From Bacteroidota bacterium (lineage in GTDB: Bacteria; Bacteroidota; Bacteroidia; AKYH767-A; OLB10), in contig JADKJB010000001.1 of assembly GCA_016722525.1 (NCBI GenBank), positions 558,001 to 622,000 of the forward strand: a DNA stretch of 64,000 bases. Reading direction: 5' to 3'. Below, in pieces: positions 10,057 to 19,345 of this stretch. Position 1 is the stretch's first letter, and the number at the start of each line of letters is the position of its first letter. Both the position numbers and the translations under genes were made by a program. The notes under the pieces are model-generated. The model saw nothing but the letters and a program-made list of their open reading frames with translations. It was not told the DNA's origin and ran no database searches.

Positions 10057-10800
10057 ATGATTAAAGCTTTGATAATAGATGATGAAGAAAAAGCTGTAAA
10101 TATTTTACATTCTCTTATTGTCAAAAACATTCCTGAAATAACCAATATTGAAAAAGTATACAATGCGATGGATGCATTTTACACCATAAGGGATTTTAAA
10201 CCTGACCTTGTATTTCTGGATATTCAAATGCCTTTTTTAAATGGTTTCGATTTGCTGAATAAAATTGAAAATATAAATTTTGATGTTATTTTCACAACAG
10301 CCTTCAATCAATATGCAATTAAAGCCATTCGATTCAGTGCGCTCGATTATTTGTTAAAGCCTATTGATATTGCTGAACTCAGAAGTGCTGTTGACAGGCA
10401 TCTGGAGCGCAGGACATCCATTTCACAAACCGGTTTGCAGTATAAGAATCTTGTGAACAATCTTTCTGCAAAAAGCGACGGGCAGTTTTCCTTGGCAATA
10501 AATGGTTCACAGGGAATGCAGTTTCTAACTATTAATGAAATTATCCGACTGGAAGGAGATCGTAATTACACTAATTTTGTATTAACGAATAACAGAAAAA
10601 TACTTTCATCTAAAACATTGAAAGAGTATGAAGAAATACTTGTTGAAAAAGGTTTTTTAAGAGTCCATAAATCCCATCTGGTAAACCGATCATTTATTTC
10701 TTCAATAAGCAATGATGGCAATCTGAATTTAAAAGATGATTCCCTTATAGAAGTTTCCAGAAGAAGAATGGCAGAGATTCGGCGAATGTTGACCCAATGA
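10057..10800 (+). CDS. LytTR-family response regulator
   Basis: 247 residues. The receiver domain (about 1-120) has the acidic pocket at IIDDEE, the phosphoacceptor Asp55 in VFLDIQMP, a Thr in FTTAF and the conserved Lys in YLLKPID. A LytTR DNA-binding domain follows (about 145-245), with IIRLEGDRNYTNF, LRVHKSHLVN and VSRRRM. It is the cognate partner of the preceding kinase (22-base gap, same strand). The candidate operator at 6198-6245 lies upstream of this operon, so autoregulation is plausible. A strong terminator follows 58 bases after the stop. Confidence 0.93.
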   Translation: MIKALIIDDEEKAVNILHSLIVKNIPEITNIEKVYNAMDAFYTIRDFKPDLVFLDIQMPFLNGFDLLNKIENINFDVIFTTAFNQYAIKAIRFSALDYLLKPIDIAELRSAVDRHLERRTSISQTGLQYKNLVNNLSAKSDGQFSLAINGSQGMQFLTINEIIRLEGDRNYTNFVLTNNRKILSSKTLKEYEEILVEKGFLRVHKSHLVNRSFISSISNDGNLNLKDDSLIEVSRRRMAEIRRMLTQ

Positions 10801-10858
10801 AATTATTTATGATTTTAAAAATCTCCACTATCATTTCGCATTTAAACAGTATTAATAT

Positions 10859-10889
10859 AAAAAACCGGGATTTCTGATCCCGGTTTTTT
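10859..10889. terminator. bidirectional intrinsic terminator
   Basis: A perfect 12-base stem (10859-10870 AAAAAACCGGGA with 10878-10889) closes a 7-base loop, with a T run on the plus strand and an A run giving a T run on the minus strand. It lies between the convergent LytTR regulator and YceI genes and can serve both. Confidence 0.85.
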
Positions 10890-10906
10890 AAATAAAATTC
10901 GCCAGC

Positions 10907-11518
10907 TTATACGTTGGCCACAATATCAAATTTGATCAGAAACTCATCTGCGATCGCTTTATCACCAATATCTTCAATAAAAGTTTTGGAGCGGTATTTA
11001 ATATCATATTTGGTTCTATTGACTTTAACATCTGCTTTAGCTGTCATTTTCTTTCCCTCAAAACGAATGATTGCAGGAAATGTAATATCGTTTGAAATTC
11101 CTTTTATTGTTAATTTTCCGGTTACATTAAAATTAGGCTCACCCGCAGTAACTCCGGAACGTGGAGCAACCGATGCAATTTCAAAAGTTGCAGTTGGAAA
11201 TTTTTCAACGCTAAAGAAATCTTCGGATTTTAAATGAGATTCCAATTTTCCTTTATATTCACCTTCCAGATCGGTAACAGCAATTGTAGTCATGTCCAGA
11301 ACAATTTTTCCGCCAAGCTGCCCATGGTTGTTTGCTATATCGCCACTCGCAATGGTAATAGTTCCCGAATGTTTGCCGGTGGCTTTCTCGGCTTCCCATT
11401 CAATTTTGCTTGCTTTGGGATCAATTTTAAATGTGTCGACATGCAGCAACAATTTTGTTGGCAATGCAAATGCAGCAACAACTGGAATTAGTAATAGTAA
11501 TAACAGTGGTTTTTTCAT
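10907..11518 (-). CDS. YceI-family periplasmic lipid-binding protein
   Basis: 203 residues with an N-terminal signal segment (MKKPLLLLLLIPVVAAFALP). A YceI lipocalin-like beta-barrel follows: FKIDPKASKIEWEAEK at the start, LESHLKSEDFFSVEKFPTA in the middle (the family signature HLKS-x-DFF) and TFIEDIGDKAIADEFLIKFD at the end. Family members bind isoprenoid or fatty-acyl ligands in the periplasm. Length and motifs are normal. It stands alone between the bidirectional terminator and a divergent zinc peptidase gene. Confidence 0.93.
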   Translation of the reverse strand: MKKPLLLLLLIPVVAAFALPTKLLLHVDTFKIDPKASKIEWEAEKATGKHSGTITIASGDIANNHGQLGGKIVLDMTTIAVTDLEGEYKGKLESHLKSEDFFSVEKFPTATFEIASVAPRSGVTAGEPNFNVTGKLTIKGISNDITFPAIIRFEGKKMTAKADVKVNRTKYDIKYRSKTFIEDIGDKAIADEFLIKFDIVANV

Positions 11519-11728
11519 AAGTGTTAATTTGTTTTGAAGGGTTATTGATTGATTTAGGAGTTATCTAAATTAAACCAAATAAATGTGATTTTGTTAACCG
11601 GCACCTTTGAAATTAAAGTAATTGGATGTCAATAAATTAGAGAGTAAATGTAAGCGGATGAAACGAAATTGGAATTGTTTTTCCCATTTGTTCTGATTAA
11701 ATTTGGACATAATCTAAAACAATTCATC

Positions 11729-12580
11729 ATGAAATGGAGAAATCGAGAAGGCAGTGGTAATGTGGAAGACCGCCGTGGCATGAGTGGTAAAATGGGTGCC
11801 GGTCTCGGACTCGTTGGCACCATCATCGTAATTGTGATTGCCCTGCTCACCGGATCAGATCCTTCTCAGCTCCTTAATCAGGTTAACGTCAGTCAGCCAA
11901 CGGAGCAAACCGCAACTTCACCGGAATTAAATGATGAGGCATCTAAATTTGCTTCAGTGGTGTTGAAGGAAACAGAAGTTGTTTGGGACAAAGTTTTTCA
12001 GGAACAGTTAAATGCCCAATATGAGCAGCCAAAATTAGTTTTGTTTACAGGCGAAGTTCAATCTGCATGTGGCTATGCTTCATCGGCAAGTGGCCCATTT
12101 TATTGCCCTTCCGATAAAAAAGCCTACATCGATTTAAGTTTTTATACAGAGTTGAAGGAACGATTCAACGCACCGGGAGATTTTGCGATGGCATATGTAA
12201 TCGCTCATGAGATTGGACATCATGTTCAAAATATTTTAGGTATATCCGATAAAGTTCATCAGTTGAGAGGTCATGCAAGTGAAGAGGAAATTAATCAGGC
12301 TTCAGTCAAGCTGGAATTGCAAGCCGATTTCCTGGCAGGGTTATGGGCACATCATGCTCATGCAATGGATAATATTTTAGAAGAAGGTGATATTGAAGAA
12401 GCTCTAACAGCAGCAAATGCAATCGGTGATGATCGTTTGCAAATGGAAGCCCGTGGATATGTGGTTCCTGAATCGTTTACTCACGGCACCAGTGAACAAC
12501 GGATGTACTGGTTTAAACGAGGCTATAAAAGCGGTAATCTGAATGATGGAAATACTTTTAAGGAAATTGCATCAAAGTAA
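11729..12580 (+). CDS. ypfJ: neutral zinc metallopeptidase, YpfJ/KPN_02809 family
   Basis: 283 residues from the ATG at 11729. The frame is open further upstream to a TTG, but family members begin MRW-x-x-R-x-S-x-N-V-E-DRRG, which matches MKWRNREGSGNVEDRRG here. There is one membrane anchor (about 25-45, GAGLGLVGTIIVIVIALLTG) and a large extracytoplasmic domain with the zinc site HEIGHH (His160, Glu161, His164). The downstream QADFLAGLWAHHA carries the third ligand region. Family name: putative neutral zinc metallopeptidase; its substrate is unknown. It ends one base before the convergent gene at 12582. Confidence 0.9.
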   Translation: MKWRNREGSGNVEDRRGMSGKMGAGLGLVGTIIVIVIALLTGSDPSQLLNQVNVSQPTEQTATSPELNDEASKFASVVLKETEVVWDKVFQEQLNAQYEQPKLVLFTGEVQSACGYASSASGPFYCPSDKKAYIDLSFYTELKERFNAPGDFAMAYVIAHEIGHHVQNILGISDKVHQLRGHASEEEINQASVKLELQADFLAGLWAHHAHAMDNILEEGDIEEALTAANAIGDDRLQMEARGYVVPESFTHGTSEQRMYWFKRGYKSGNLNDGNTFKEIASK

Positions 12581-12581
12581 T

Positions 12582-12926
12582 TTACAATCCCGGTAAATAT
12601 TTTTCTGCTAATTTTTTTGGTGCCACATTGCAATAGGCACAAGTTATGGCATCCTTAAGCATTTCCTTTCTGATTTTTTTTAATTCGATCAGCGTCCAGC
12701 CATACTTTCCCCAGGCATTGGGAACTTTGTATATTACAGAAGAATCAAAAGAGCAAAATACATCCTGATCAATAGGATTCAACCGTACACAAACCCTATT
12801 CATTTTTTCATTCAGGGTGATGAATATTTTTTTCTTGACCCTAACAGAAACAACTTCCATATGAGGCGCTTCATCCGTTTCCTCAAAATTGAGTGCAAAT
12901 GCTTTCGCGAATTTTATGGTAACCAT
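12582..12926 (-). CDS. MmcQ/YjbR-family protein
   Basis: 114 residues, the usual length for this small double-wing-fold family. Visible family features are an N-terminal AFALNF-x-x-x-DEAPHMEVVSVRVKKKIF segment, then NPIDQDVFCS and the PNAWGKYGWTLIEL stretch, which corresponds to the conserved G-WG-x-H/Y-G-W motif. Members are annotated as DNA-binding by fold, without proven function. The C-terminus carries a Cys pair (CAYCN), which is not typical. It is cytosolic and monocistronic, and its stop abuts the convergent zinc peptidase gene. Confidence 0.85.
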   Translation of the reverse strand: MVTIKFAKAFALNFEETDEAPHMEVVSVRVKKKIFITLNEKMNRVCVRLNPIDQDVFCSFDSSVIYKVPNAWGKYGWTLIELKKIRKEMLKDAITCAYCNVAPKKLAEKYLPGL

Positions 12927-13030
12927 CTTTAATTAGTTGTGTTTCAGTTATCAGAATGATAGTTGTCTGTTTGGAACTTTTGTGTACTCAGGTTATTGAA
13001 TGCCAGTCTTATACAGAGAAAGAAGATTTT

Positions 13031-14872
13031 TTAGTTTTTAACTATTTTAGTATAAAACGATTTACCCAATTGCTCAAATTTAATCATATAAATTCCGGAA
13101 GAGAAAGAGGATATATCAAGAACTGTTTGATTTTTTACAAATATAAGTTCTCTTCCGGTCATATCATATAATTGAATTTTTATCGCAGTATCCGAAAGCG
13201 GCGGATTTAAATGCAGAATTCCATCGGTAGGATTTGGGTAAACAAAATTTGTGGGTGTCGTTTGAACAAGGCCCTCCAAACTAACGGTTCCGGTGCATGG
13301 GATAAAATTAATTGCTGCATCCCACAAATCAGATTCTGCTGTGCGAATTCCACACTGGCTACCATCCGGAGAAGCCTTAATTTCGAGGTAACAATCAGAA
13401 TTGCTTTGGTATTGCGGCCATGTAGTTAGTCCCGATCCATTCGGATCACCTGAGTTTGCAAAAGTTACCCAATACTGCAACATGTTGTTTTGGACGGAGT
13501 CATCCTGCGCACTGAACAAAGGTCCGGAGCCAAGAGTTGCATTTTCCCAGTTGTTGAATACATAAAATAATTCCATACCATGGTAACTTCCTAAAGTGGT
13601 AAGCACAGGGATTGAATGCTTGTATGTGAAAAAATATCTGTAAACAGGTTCTGTTTGATTTTTACTGACACATTGGGCAGCTCTTCGTGTTGTGGATGTG
13701 AATTGTGCATCGGTCAGAATGCCGATATAAGACTCTCTCGCTTCAGCATTGGTAGAGCCCGGAGGATATAGCAAATTCGCTTGTGGTTGTAAGGCAACCG
13801 GCACATAAGAATTTATTAATGCAGTAACCATGATTGGTAAAACAGTCTGTGGTGCCGACAAACTCATTTCTTCAGAATTGGATCCTATGATAAGAGGAAC
13901 TTTATTGAAAATGCCGCTTTGGAATTTTTGAAAAGGGTAATCCGTAAAAATTACATTATCTACAACCGCTTGCCAATTCATACCTACCGCTCCGCCAACA
14001 AGGGGTGAAGTCTCATATTGTACTAACGAATCAGAAGGTAAACTACGCATATATGCTATTTTCTGAACATCTGTTCCGGTAACGGTAAAGCTGTCAACAT
14101 AAGAGATGCCTTTATTTTTTGCATTTAAATAATTATCGATAACAGGAACAGCGCTTTGAATGCACGCTCGTTGAAACAACCCTGTAGCAAGTGGAGAGGT
14201 TAAAAGATTTCCAACATTCACACCTCCGGCACTTTCTCCAAAAATCATTACTTTATTTATATCCCCTCCAAAAGCGGAAATATTATTTTGTATCCAGTTC
14301 AAAGCAAGAATTTGATCCATCACAGCATAATTACCGGAAATGCCGTTGGCATTTTCCGGTTCCAGTCCGGGATGAGCTAAAAATCCCAAAGGACCTAACC
14401 GGTATTGTATAGTAACAACAACAGCATTTCCACGGTCTGCCATATTTTTTCCGAAAAACATTTGAGTTCCGCCGTTCTCTTCGCTAGCACTACCTTGTTG
14501 ATTTCCTCCTCCATGAATAAATACCAGCACAGGCAAATTACCAGTATTAAGCTGAGGAGTCCAAATATTTAAATACAAACAATCTTCATTACCTATAATT
14601 GTATCGTTTGTTCCACCTTGATCAAAGTTTTTCTGTGGGCACACTGGCGCAAAAGAAGTAGTGTTCAATACTCCAGGCCAGTTATCAGGATTTACCGGAG
14701 GCTTCCATCGTAATGTGTCAACCGGTGGTTTGGCAAACGGAATTCCTAGAAACTGAAGAACATTTCCATTAGTGCTCCCTTGAATTTGTCCGAATTGTGT
14801 GGTAACTAATTGAGCATTCATTCCAGTTGAACAAAGAAGGAATAACAGAAAGATAAATGGCCTTGTTTTCAT
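13031..14872 (-). CDS. secreted type B carboxylesterase with T9SS sorting tail
   Basis: 613 residues. A signal peptide (about 1-20) precedes a full carboxylesterase/lipase fold (about 21-510) with FGIPFAKPP, EDCLYLNIW, the oxyanion-hole motif VFIHGGG and the nucleophile elbow GESAGG (Ser214). SNSEEM and SYHGMELFYVFNNW likely carry the catalytic Glu and His. The C-terminal 80 residues are a type A sorting domain (VYPNPTDGILHL ... GIYMIKFEQLGK). It should hydrolyse ester substrates at the cell surface or outside the cell. The fusion of an esterase to a T9SS tail is common in this phylum. The gene appears intact. Confidence 0.93.
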   Translation of the reverse strand: MKTRPFIFLLFLLCSTGMNAQLVTTQFGQIQGSTNGNVLQFLGIPFAKPPVDTLRWKPPVNPDNWPGVLNTTSFAPVCPQKNFDQGGTNDTIIGNEDCLYLNIWTPQLNTGNLPVLVFIHGGGNQQGSASEENGGTQMFFGKNMADRGNAVVVTIQYRLGPLGFLAHPGLEPENANGISGNYAVMDQILALNWIQNNISAFGGDINKVMIFGESAGGVNVGNLLTSPLATGLFQRACIQSAVPVIDNYLNAKNKGISYVDSFTVTGTDVQKIAYMRSLPSDSLVQYETSPLVGGAVGMNWQAVVDNVIFTDYPFQKFQSGIFNKVPLIIGSNSEEMSLSAPQTVLPIMVTALINSYVPVALQPQANLLYPPGSTNAEARESYIGILTDAQFTSTTRRAAQCVSKNQTEPVYRYFFTYKHSIPVLTTLGSYHGMELFYVFNNWENATLGSGPLFSAQDDSVQNNMLQYWVTFANSGDPNGSGLTTWPQYQSNSDCYLEIKASPDGSQCGIRTAESDLWDAAINFIPCTGTVSLEGLVQTTPTNFVYPNPTDGILHLNPPLSDTAIKIQLYDMTGRELIFVKNQTVLDISSFSSGIYMIKFEQLGKSFYTKIVKN

Positions 14873-15031
14873 GGTTTTTAAATAAAAATACGTGATACGA
14901 CTTGCATATCACGTAATGGTTTAATGATCATTTAATTTTTTTATATTTATGGAGCTAAGATAAATATTAAATTGAATTTTGTCAAAACCAAGACAACCTG
15001 AATTCAAGAAATTGAAATAGATTAATCGGCT

Positions 15032-15400
15032 CTAAAATTTTGAACTTATAAATTGAATCAGTTTTTCGTCATTCATTTTAATCGAAGTTGATTCAGATGT
15101 TTGACTGTTTTTAAATTGGGGCGTATCAGCAAGATAATGGATGAATTGTTCTTGTGCAGTCCCAGTCCCCGTAACATGGATGTGAGTAGCATTGGTTAAA
15201 TGTGTTGAAATTTCTTTAAAAAATTTTCCTTGAACTGTTTTTTCCTGGTTGAATGCAGTATTTTCACTGGAGTTTTGGGTAGTTTTTTCCCCATGTATGT
15301 GAGCGATTACCGCAAGTGAATCATCATTACCCTCTGCACTTCCTACTACTACAGCATGATGATTGTCCATCCAAATGCCAAATTTTTTTTGATTAGTCAT
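15032..15400 (-). CDS. small cytosolic protein, possibly of the eRF1/Pelota-like fold group
   Basis: From the ATG at 15400 the product is 122 residues. The longer frame to a TTG at 15436 is less likely. It starts MTNQKKFGIWMDNHHAVVV, a strand-rich opening shared by short Bacteroidota proteins sometimes described as related to the C-terminal domain of archaeo-eukaryotic release factors. The middle is His/Asn/Thr rich, and the end (KFFKEISTHLTNATHIHVTGTGTAQEQFIHYL) has the alternating helix-strand pattern of that fold. The fold assignment is from memory of similar proteins and is tentative. No partner gene is adjacent. Confidence 0.6.
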   Translation of the reverse strand: MTNQKKFGIWMDNHHAVVVGSAEGNDDSLAVIAHIHGEKTTQNSSENTAFNQEKTVQGKFFKEISTHLTNATHIHVTGTGTAQEQFIHYLADTPQFKNSQTSESTSIKMNDEKLIQFISSKF

Positions 15401-15509
15401 GTTTTGATTTTTAATTGTATGATCTATATTGGGCAACTATTATACCGAATATTTTGAAAGCGATTAAAAATCAACTTATTCCAATTTAATTGAATATAAA
15501 TTAAATTTA

Positions 15510-15931
15510 CTATTTGCCGTATTTTTGTTTTAAGTATTTAATGGATGCTTTAATAATAGTTTCTAATTTCTTTTTATCAATGTCGGATAATTTTTTAATG
15601 TAAATACAGGCTTTGCCCATTTTGAATTTACCAAAATCATTGAGAAATTTTTCATGATCGGTTAAACCAGTAAATACATATAATGAAATAGCTGCTTTTC
15701 TTGGCGAGAAGCCTATCATAGGTGCATCCCCTTCATGTCCGCTTTCGTATTTGTAGTGATATGTCCCAAAACCAATGATACTGGGACCCCACATTTTAGC
15801 TTTGAATCCGGAGACCCTTTCCATGAGTGCAATAAGGTCATGACTATCTTTTTCTTCTGTTCCGTGTCAGCAAAATCTTCAATAAATTTCAGAACACTTT
15901 CGCCGGTTTCGTGAGTTTTAGTTTTTGCCAT
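15510..15931 (-). CDS. DUF1801 protein, split by a frameshift
   Basis: The 5' frame (15931-15716) reads MAKTKTHETGESVLKFIEDFADTEQKKK and then drifts. The 3' frame (from 15824) gives the diagnostic DUF1801 core MERVSGFKAKMWGPSIIGFG, the TYHYKYESG-x-EG motif, then GFSPRKAAISLYVF and GKACIYIKKLSDID. One extra A in the minus-strand A5 run (plus 15849-15853) joins them as EQKKKDSHDLIALMERV, restoring the conserved D-S-x-x-L-I-x-L-M link. The repaired protein is about 140 residues, the usual length. DUF1801 proteins are small cytosolic proteins related to the iron-sulfur scaffold-like YdhG fold; function unproven. Confidence 0.85.
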
Positions 15932-16114
15932 ATGATGAGTAAGTTAGATGAATCAACTACTATACAAATGCTGAGGCAGCATCAGTGACTTCAGGTGTGT
16001 GAAAATACTATTTTCTATAATTATTTCCAACAAAATGTACAAAAAGTATCCATTTTGGTTAAGGAAGGGGTTCATGTAAGGGTTACTAAAGTAAAATTAG
16101 AAAATTGCGATATT

Positions 16115-16285
16115 TTATTTTTTACTTCTCAAGGAAAAAATAAAAAATAAGAGTGAAAAAATTAAAAATACAATATTCACGCTGCGTGCAAAGGGCGGAG
16201 CCCCTTCCGGCCAGATTTGTCCGGTTAATACCACGATGTTTAACACGAGAAGCAGTACCAAAATTGGTTTTCGAGGTGTATTCAT
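16115..16285 (-). CDS. small two-helix membrane protein
   Basis: From the ATG at 16285 the product is 56 residues: MNTPRKP, a first membrane helix ILVLLLVLNIVVLTGQIW, a short loop PEGAPPFAR, then a second helix VNIVFLIFSLLFFIF and a basic tail. The loop with its GQIWPEGAPP sequence looks conserved rather than random. I believe similar short proteins occur in relatives, but I cannot name a family. It lies just downstream of the first Mla operon on the same strand (125-base gap). Confidence 0.55.
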   Translation of the reverse strand: MNTPRKPILVLLLVLNIVVLTGQIWPEGAPPFARSVNIVFLIFSLLFFIFSLRSKK

Positions 16286-16410
16286 AGGGATGGAATATAT
16301 TTTGAATTGCAAATAATACATTCAAAATCAGGAACTCAAAGATATATAACTTTTCATTTAAATCATAAAAAGCTAAAATTATTAACCGGATTGAAGATGG
16401 CACGTCGGCA

Positions 16411-17403
16411 TTATTTAACGTCAGAACCGTTTTTACCTGATTCTTTTTTAGCTTGTTTATTCTTTTTCTTAAAATACCCTCTTAACAAAAAATTATGTTG
16501 AGCAGCTTCGAGATCTTCATCCAATTTTTTAGAACTTGTTTCCAGATTTTTTATGGTCTCTTTTAAGTGGGCACCTGTTTCTTCATCATGTAGCAAAACA
16601 CCAATAGCAGTTTTGGTATTACTCCCGGCTGCATTCAGATTTGTGATAAATACATTTGCTGTATCCGCCATTTGCTGCAATTGCAGAACGGATGCCTTTA
16701 AGGAATTGAAAACAATAGTATCCGTTGACAACTCATTAGCTAATGTTCCCTTGGTATTGAGACCTTCACTAAACTTAGAAAGGGAATTCATCATTAGCTG
16801 TGCATTAGCAGAAGCATTTTGAAGAGATGCAGTTGCAGCATTGATATTTTCATATATCGAATCGTCGTCCAGCAATTTGCCTACCGTCCCTTCACCACCG
16901 GCAATTTTTTTACTGATAGTTTTAAAATCTGATGTGATTGCCAGTAAATTTTTATTATTTTCCTGAAGGGTGTTTATCATATCTTCGGATGAAAAAGTTT
17001 TTTCCACTTCAAGAGTATCGCCCTCCTGCACTTCTGGTTTATCGGAGGTTCCACCATAGATGACGAGAATTTTATTACCAATCAACCCATCGGTGCTCAA
17101 CCTAATTTTAGCATCCTTACGGATATACTGCTGTGCTTTGGTTTCAATTTTCATGGTAACTTCCACCTGAGTTGTTCCATAAAAATGCAAATTGGAAACA
17201 GTGCCTATTTTTACTCCGGAGAACCAGACATTATTTCCGGTTTGTAATCCGCCAACATCTTCAAAATGTGCAACTATGGGCATTTTTTTCTTAAACGTAT
17301 TGCGGAGATTACCTACCATAAGAATTCCGGCTACCAAAAATACCAAGCCTACTATTATGAAGATGCCAACTATTACTGTCCGCTTATTTGAAGATTCATT
17401 CAT
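16411..17403 (-). CDS. mlaD: MlaD/Mce-domain lipid transport protein, first copy
   Basis: 330 residues. An N-terminal membrane anchor (about 9-29, VGIFIIVGLVFLVAGILMVG) is followed by one Mce/MlaD domain (about 37-115) containing FEDVGGLQTGNNVWFSGVKIG and the RLSTDGLIGNKILVI stretch. A long alpha-helical region (about 130-310) ends in HNFLLRGYFKKKNK, a tail frequent in Bacteroidota homologues. In MlaD proteins the Mce domains form a hexameric ring that passes phospholipids between the membranes. It is the last gene of a permease-ATPase-MlaD operon; the ATPase gene ends 3 bases before its start. The sequence is intact. Confidence 0.92.
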   Translation of the reverse strand: MNESSNKRTVIVGIFIIVGLVFLVAGILMVGNLRNTFKKKMPIVAHFEDVGGLQTGNNVWFSGVKIGTVSNLHFYGTTQVEVTMKIETKAQQYIRKDAKIRLSTDGLIGNKILVIYGGTSDKPEVQEGDTLEVEKTFSSEDMINTLQENNKNLLAITSDFKTISKKIAGGEGTVGKLLDDDSIYENINAATASLQNASANAQLMMNSLSKFSEGLNTKGTLANELSTDTIVFNSLKASVLQLQQMADTANVFITNLNAAGSNTKTAIGVLLHDEETGAHLKETIKNLETSSKKLDEDLEAAQHNFLLRGYFKKKNKQAKKESGKNGSDVK

Positions 17404-17406
17404 GGT

Positions 17407-18183
17407 TTATTGAATAAAATTATAATTAAAAAAACTCTTTATCTGCTCGTTATCTGAATCAAAAACCTCATCAAATGTTCCGGTTTTTAAAAATTTGCCA
17501 TCCAGAAGCATAGCTAACCGATTGCTGGTTGTTTTGGCACAGGTGAGATCGTGAGTGATGATTACAGAACTTGTATTATATTGTTGTTGAACTTTTACGA
17601 TCAATTCATTAATCTCAGCACTGGTTACCGGATCCAACCCGGAGGTAGGTTCATCGTATAACATGATTTGCGGCTTTAGAATTAATGTTCGGGCTATGCC
17701 AATTCTTTTTCTCTGTCCTCCCGATAAATCAGCGGGCATTTGCTTCATTTTGTCTAGGAGTCCTACGTCATCGAGTGTTGCTTTAACAGCCTTATCAATT
17801 TCATTTTTACTAAGATTTTTCACGTTCATCGTTAAAGGGAATGCCAGATTCTGGTAAACATTCATACTGTCGTACAGCGCACTGCTCTGAAATGAAAATC
17901 CAATATGCAATCGTAACGCATCCAGTTCTTTCGGGTCCAGTTTGTCCACATGCTTACCTAACACAATAACTTTTCCTCTGTCGGGCTTCAGCAATCCGGC
18001 AATAATTTTTATGAGTACCGATTTCCCTGTTCCTGATTTGCCAAGTACAGCTACATTTTCACCTTTGAAAACATTGAAGTCAATTCCGGTAAGCACATGC
18101 AATTCTTCAAAAGATTTAAACAATCCCTTAATTGAAATTACTGATTCCGATTTGTCAATGATATGTTCGTTAAATTGATCCAT
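17407..18183 (-). CDS. mlaF: MlaF-type ABC transporter ATPase, first copy
   Basis: 258 residues from the ATG at 18183. The frame runs 69 codons further upstream through the permease gene, but family length and the ATG place the start here. Walker A is GKSGTGKSV, the signature is LSGGQRKRIGIART and Walker B is IMLYDEPTSGLDP, followed by the H-loop ITHDL. It energises phospholipid movement by the neighbouring MlaE permease, with the MlaD ring as membrane partner. The gaps are 4 bases to the upstream permease and 3 to the downstream MlaD gene, so translation is probably coupled. Confidence 0.93.
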   Translation of the reverse strand: MDQFNEHIIDKSESVISIKGLFKSFEELHVLTGIDFNVFKGENVAVLGKSGTGKSVLIKIIAGLLKPDRGKVIVLGKHVDKLDPKELDALRLHIGFSFQSSALYDSMNVYQNLAFPLTMNVKNLSKNEIDKAVKATLDDVGLLDKMKQMPADLSGGQRKRIGIARTLILKPQIMLYDEPTSGLDPVTSAEINELIVKVQQQYNTSSVIITHDLTCAKTTSNRLAMLLDGKFLKTGTFDEVFDSDNEQIKSFFNYNFIQ

Positions 18184-18187
18184 AGAA

Positions 18188-18985
18188 TTAATATAAACGG
18201 ATCCAATTAGCAATTTGAACAATGATAATTTCTTCAACAAAAATAAGAAACATGGCAAGTACAACAGCCTGATTTGCCGCTTTACCAACACCTCTTGTCC
18301 CTTGAATAGCATGAAAACCTTTATAGCATCCAACAATTCCAATAGTATATCCAAACACAATCGATTTGCCAACTGCAGAGAAAAGATCAATAAAGGTCAA
18401 TGTTTTAAATGTGTTCTGAGCGAAACTGATGAAACTGGTAGATTCTTCCATGTAAATATTAATGAATGATCCTGTAAGTGCCACCGCACTGCAATATAAT
18501 GCGAGAATTGGAATAGTAATGGTGGTAGCAATAACACGGGTACCTACCAGATATTTGAAAGGATTGATTGCTGAAACCTCCATAGCTTCAATTTGCTCCG
18601 TTACTTTCATGGATCCCAGTTCAGCACCTATGCTGGAACCAACTTTGCCTGCACAAATAAGCGCAGTAACCAACGGGCCTAATGCTTTTATGATAGCAAT
18701 TCCTATTAATGAAGGTAACCATGACTGAGCACCAAAATCCTCTAATGAAGGACGTGATTGTTTTGTAAATACTATGCCTGTAATGAAGCCCGTCACTGTA
18801 ATTAATGCAAGTGATTTGTATCCTACCTCAAAACATTGATTGATTATTTCTTTCAGATGGAATGGCGATTTAAAGGCTTCTTTAAAAAATCGCATATTGA
18901 ATTTCCAGGATCTGTCAACATCTAAAAAATATTGCTCCATTTCTTTAGAAAGCAGATGTTTTTTAGCAGGAGAATTTAAGTTCAC
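18188..18985 (-). CDS. mlaE: MlaE-type ABC transporter permease, first copy
   Basis: 265 residues, five to six membrane segments. Family hallmarks are visible: TKQSRPSLEDFGAQSWLPSL, ALGPLVTALICAGKVGSSIGAELGSM, VTEQIEAMEVSAINPFKYLVGTR and the end motif TIGIVGCYKGF followed by TRGVGKAANQAVV. It is the inner-membrane permease of an intermembrane phospholipid transporter and the first gene of the operon. A second, independent copy lies at 55024-55790 and is similar in length and motifs but clearly diverged. Confidence 0.93.
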   Translation of the reverse strand: MNLNSPAKKHLLSKEMEQYFLDVDRSWKFNMRFFKEAFKSPFHLKEIINQCFEVGYKSLALITVTGFITGIVFTKQSRPSLEDFGAQSWLPSLIGIAIIKALGPLVTALICAGKVGSSIGAELGSMKVTEQIEAMEVSAINPFKYLVGTRVIATTITIPILALYCSAVALTGSFINIYMEESTSFISFAQNTFKTLTFIDLFSAVGKSIVFGYTIGIVGCYKGFHAIQGTRGVGKAANQAVVLAMFLIFVEEIIIVQIANWIRLY

Positions 18986-19345
18986 AAATGGGTTTTTGAA
19001 GTTTTCTGTTTTAGTTCATTTTATTCACAAACTAAAAGCAGCTGATAGTCCAATGCAAACTGGTAATTTTTATTTTAATAATTATAGGAAATAAAAATTC
19101 CGGTTTAAATGGGGAAAGAGAGATCTGTTATCAGCTTATTTACAGTATGCAAAGATGACTTATCGAAATAAGTGGTTTGTTATAACATTTTAGTTTTATG
19201 TTACATGATTTACAGTTAATTATAGAAAAAACATGAAATAAAAGGTCGATGTGTTAAATTTTGATGAAAAAACAATGTTTCTAATAAAGAAAGGCACGCA
19301 TCTGAAAGATGGGCAGATTTAATTGCTATAAAAATCGGGAACACT
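18986..19345. other. intergenic region upstream of the first Mla operon
   Basis: About 360 AT-rich bases between the mlaE start and the stop of the next minus-strand gene. It must hold the Mla operon promoter and the 3' end of the MORN gene, but I see no convincing hairpin, repeat or coding signal. Confidence 0.5.
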
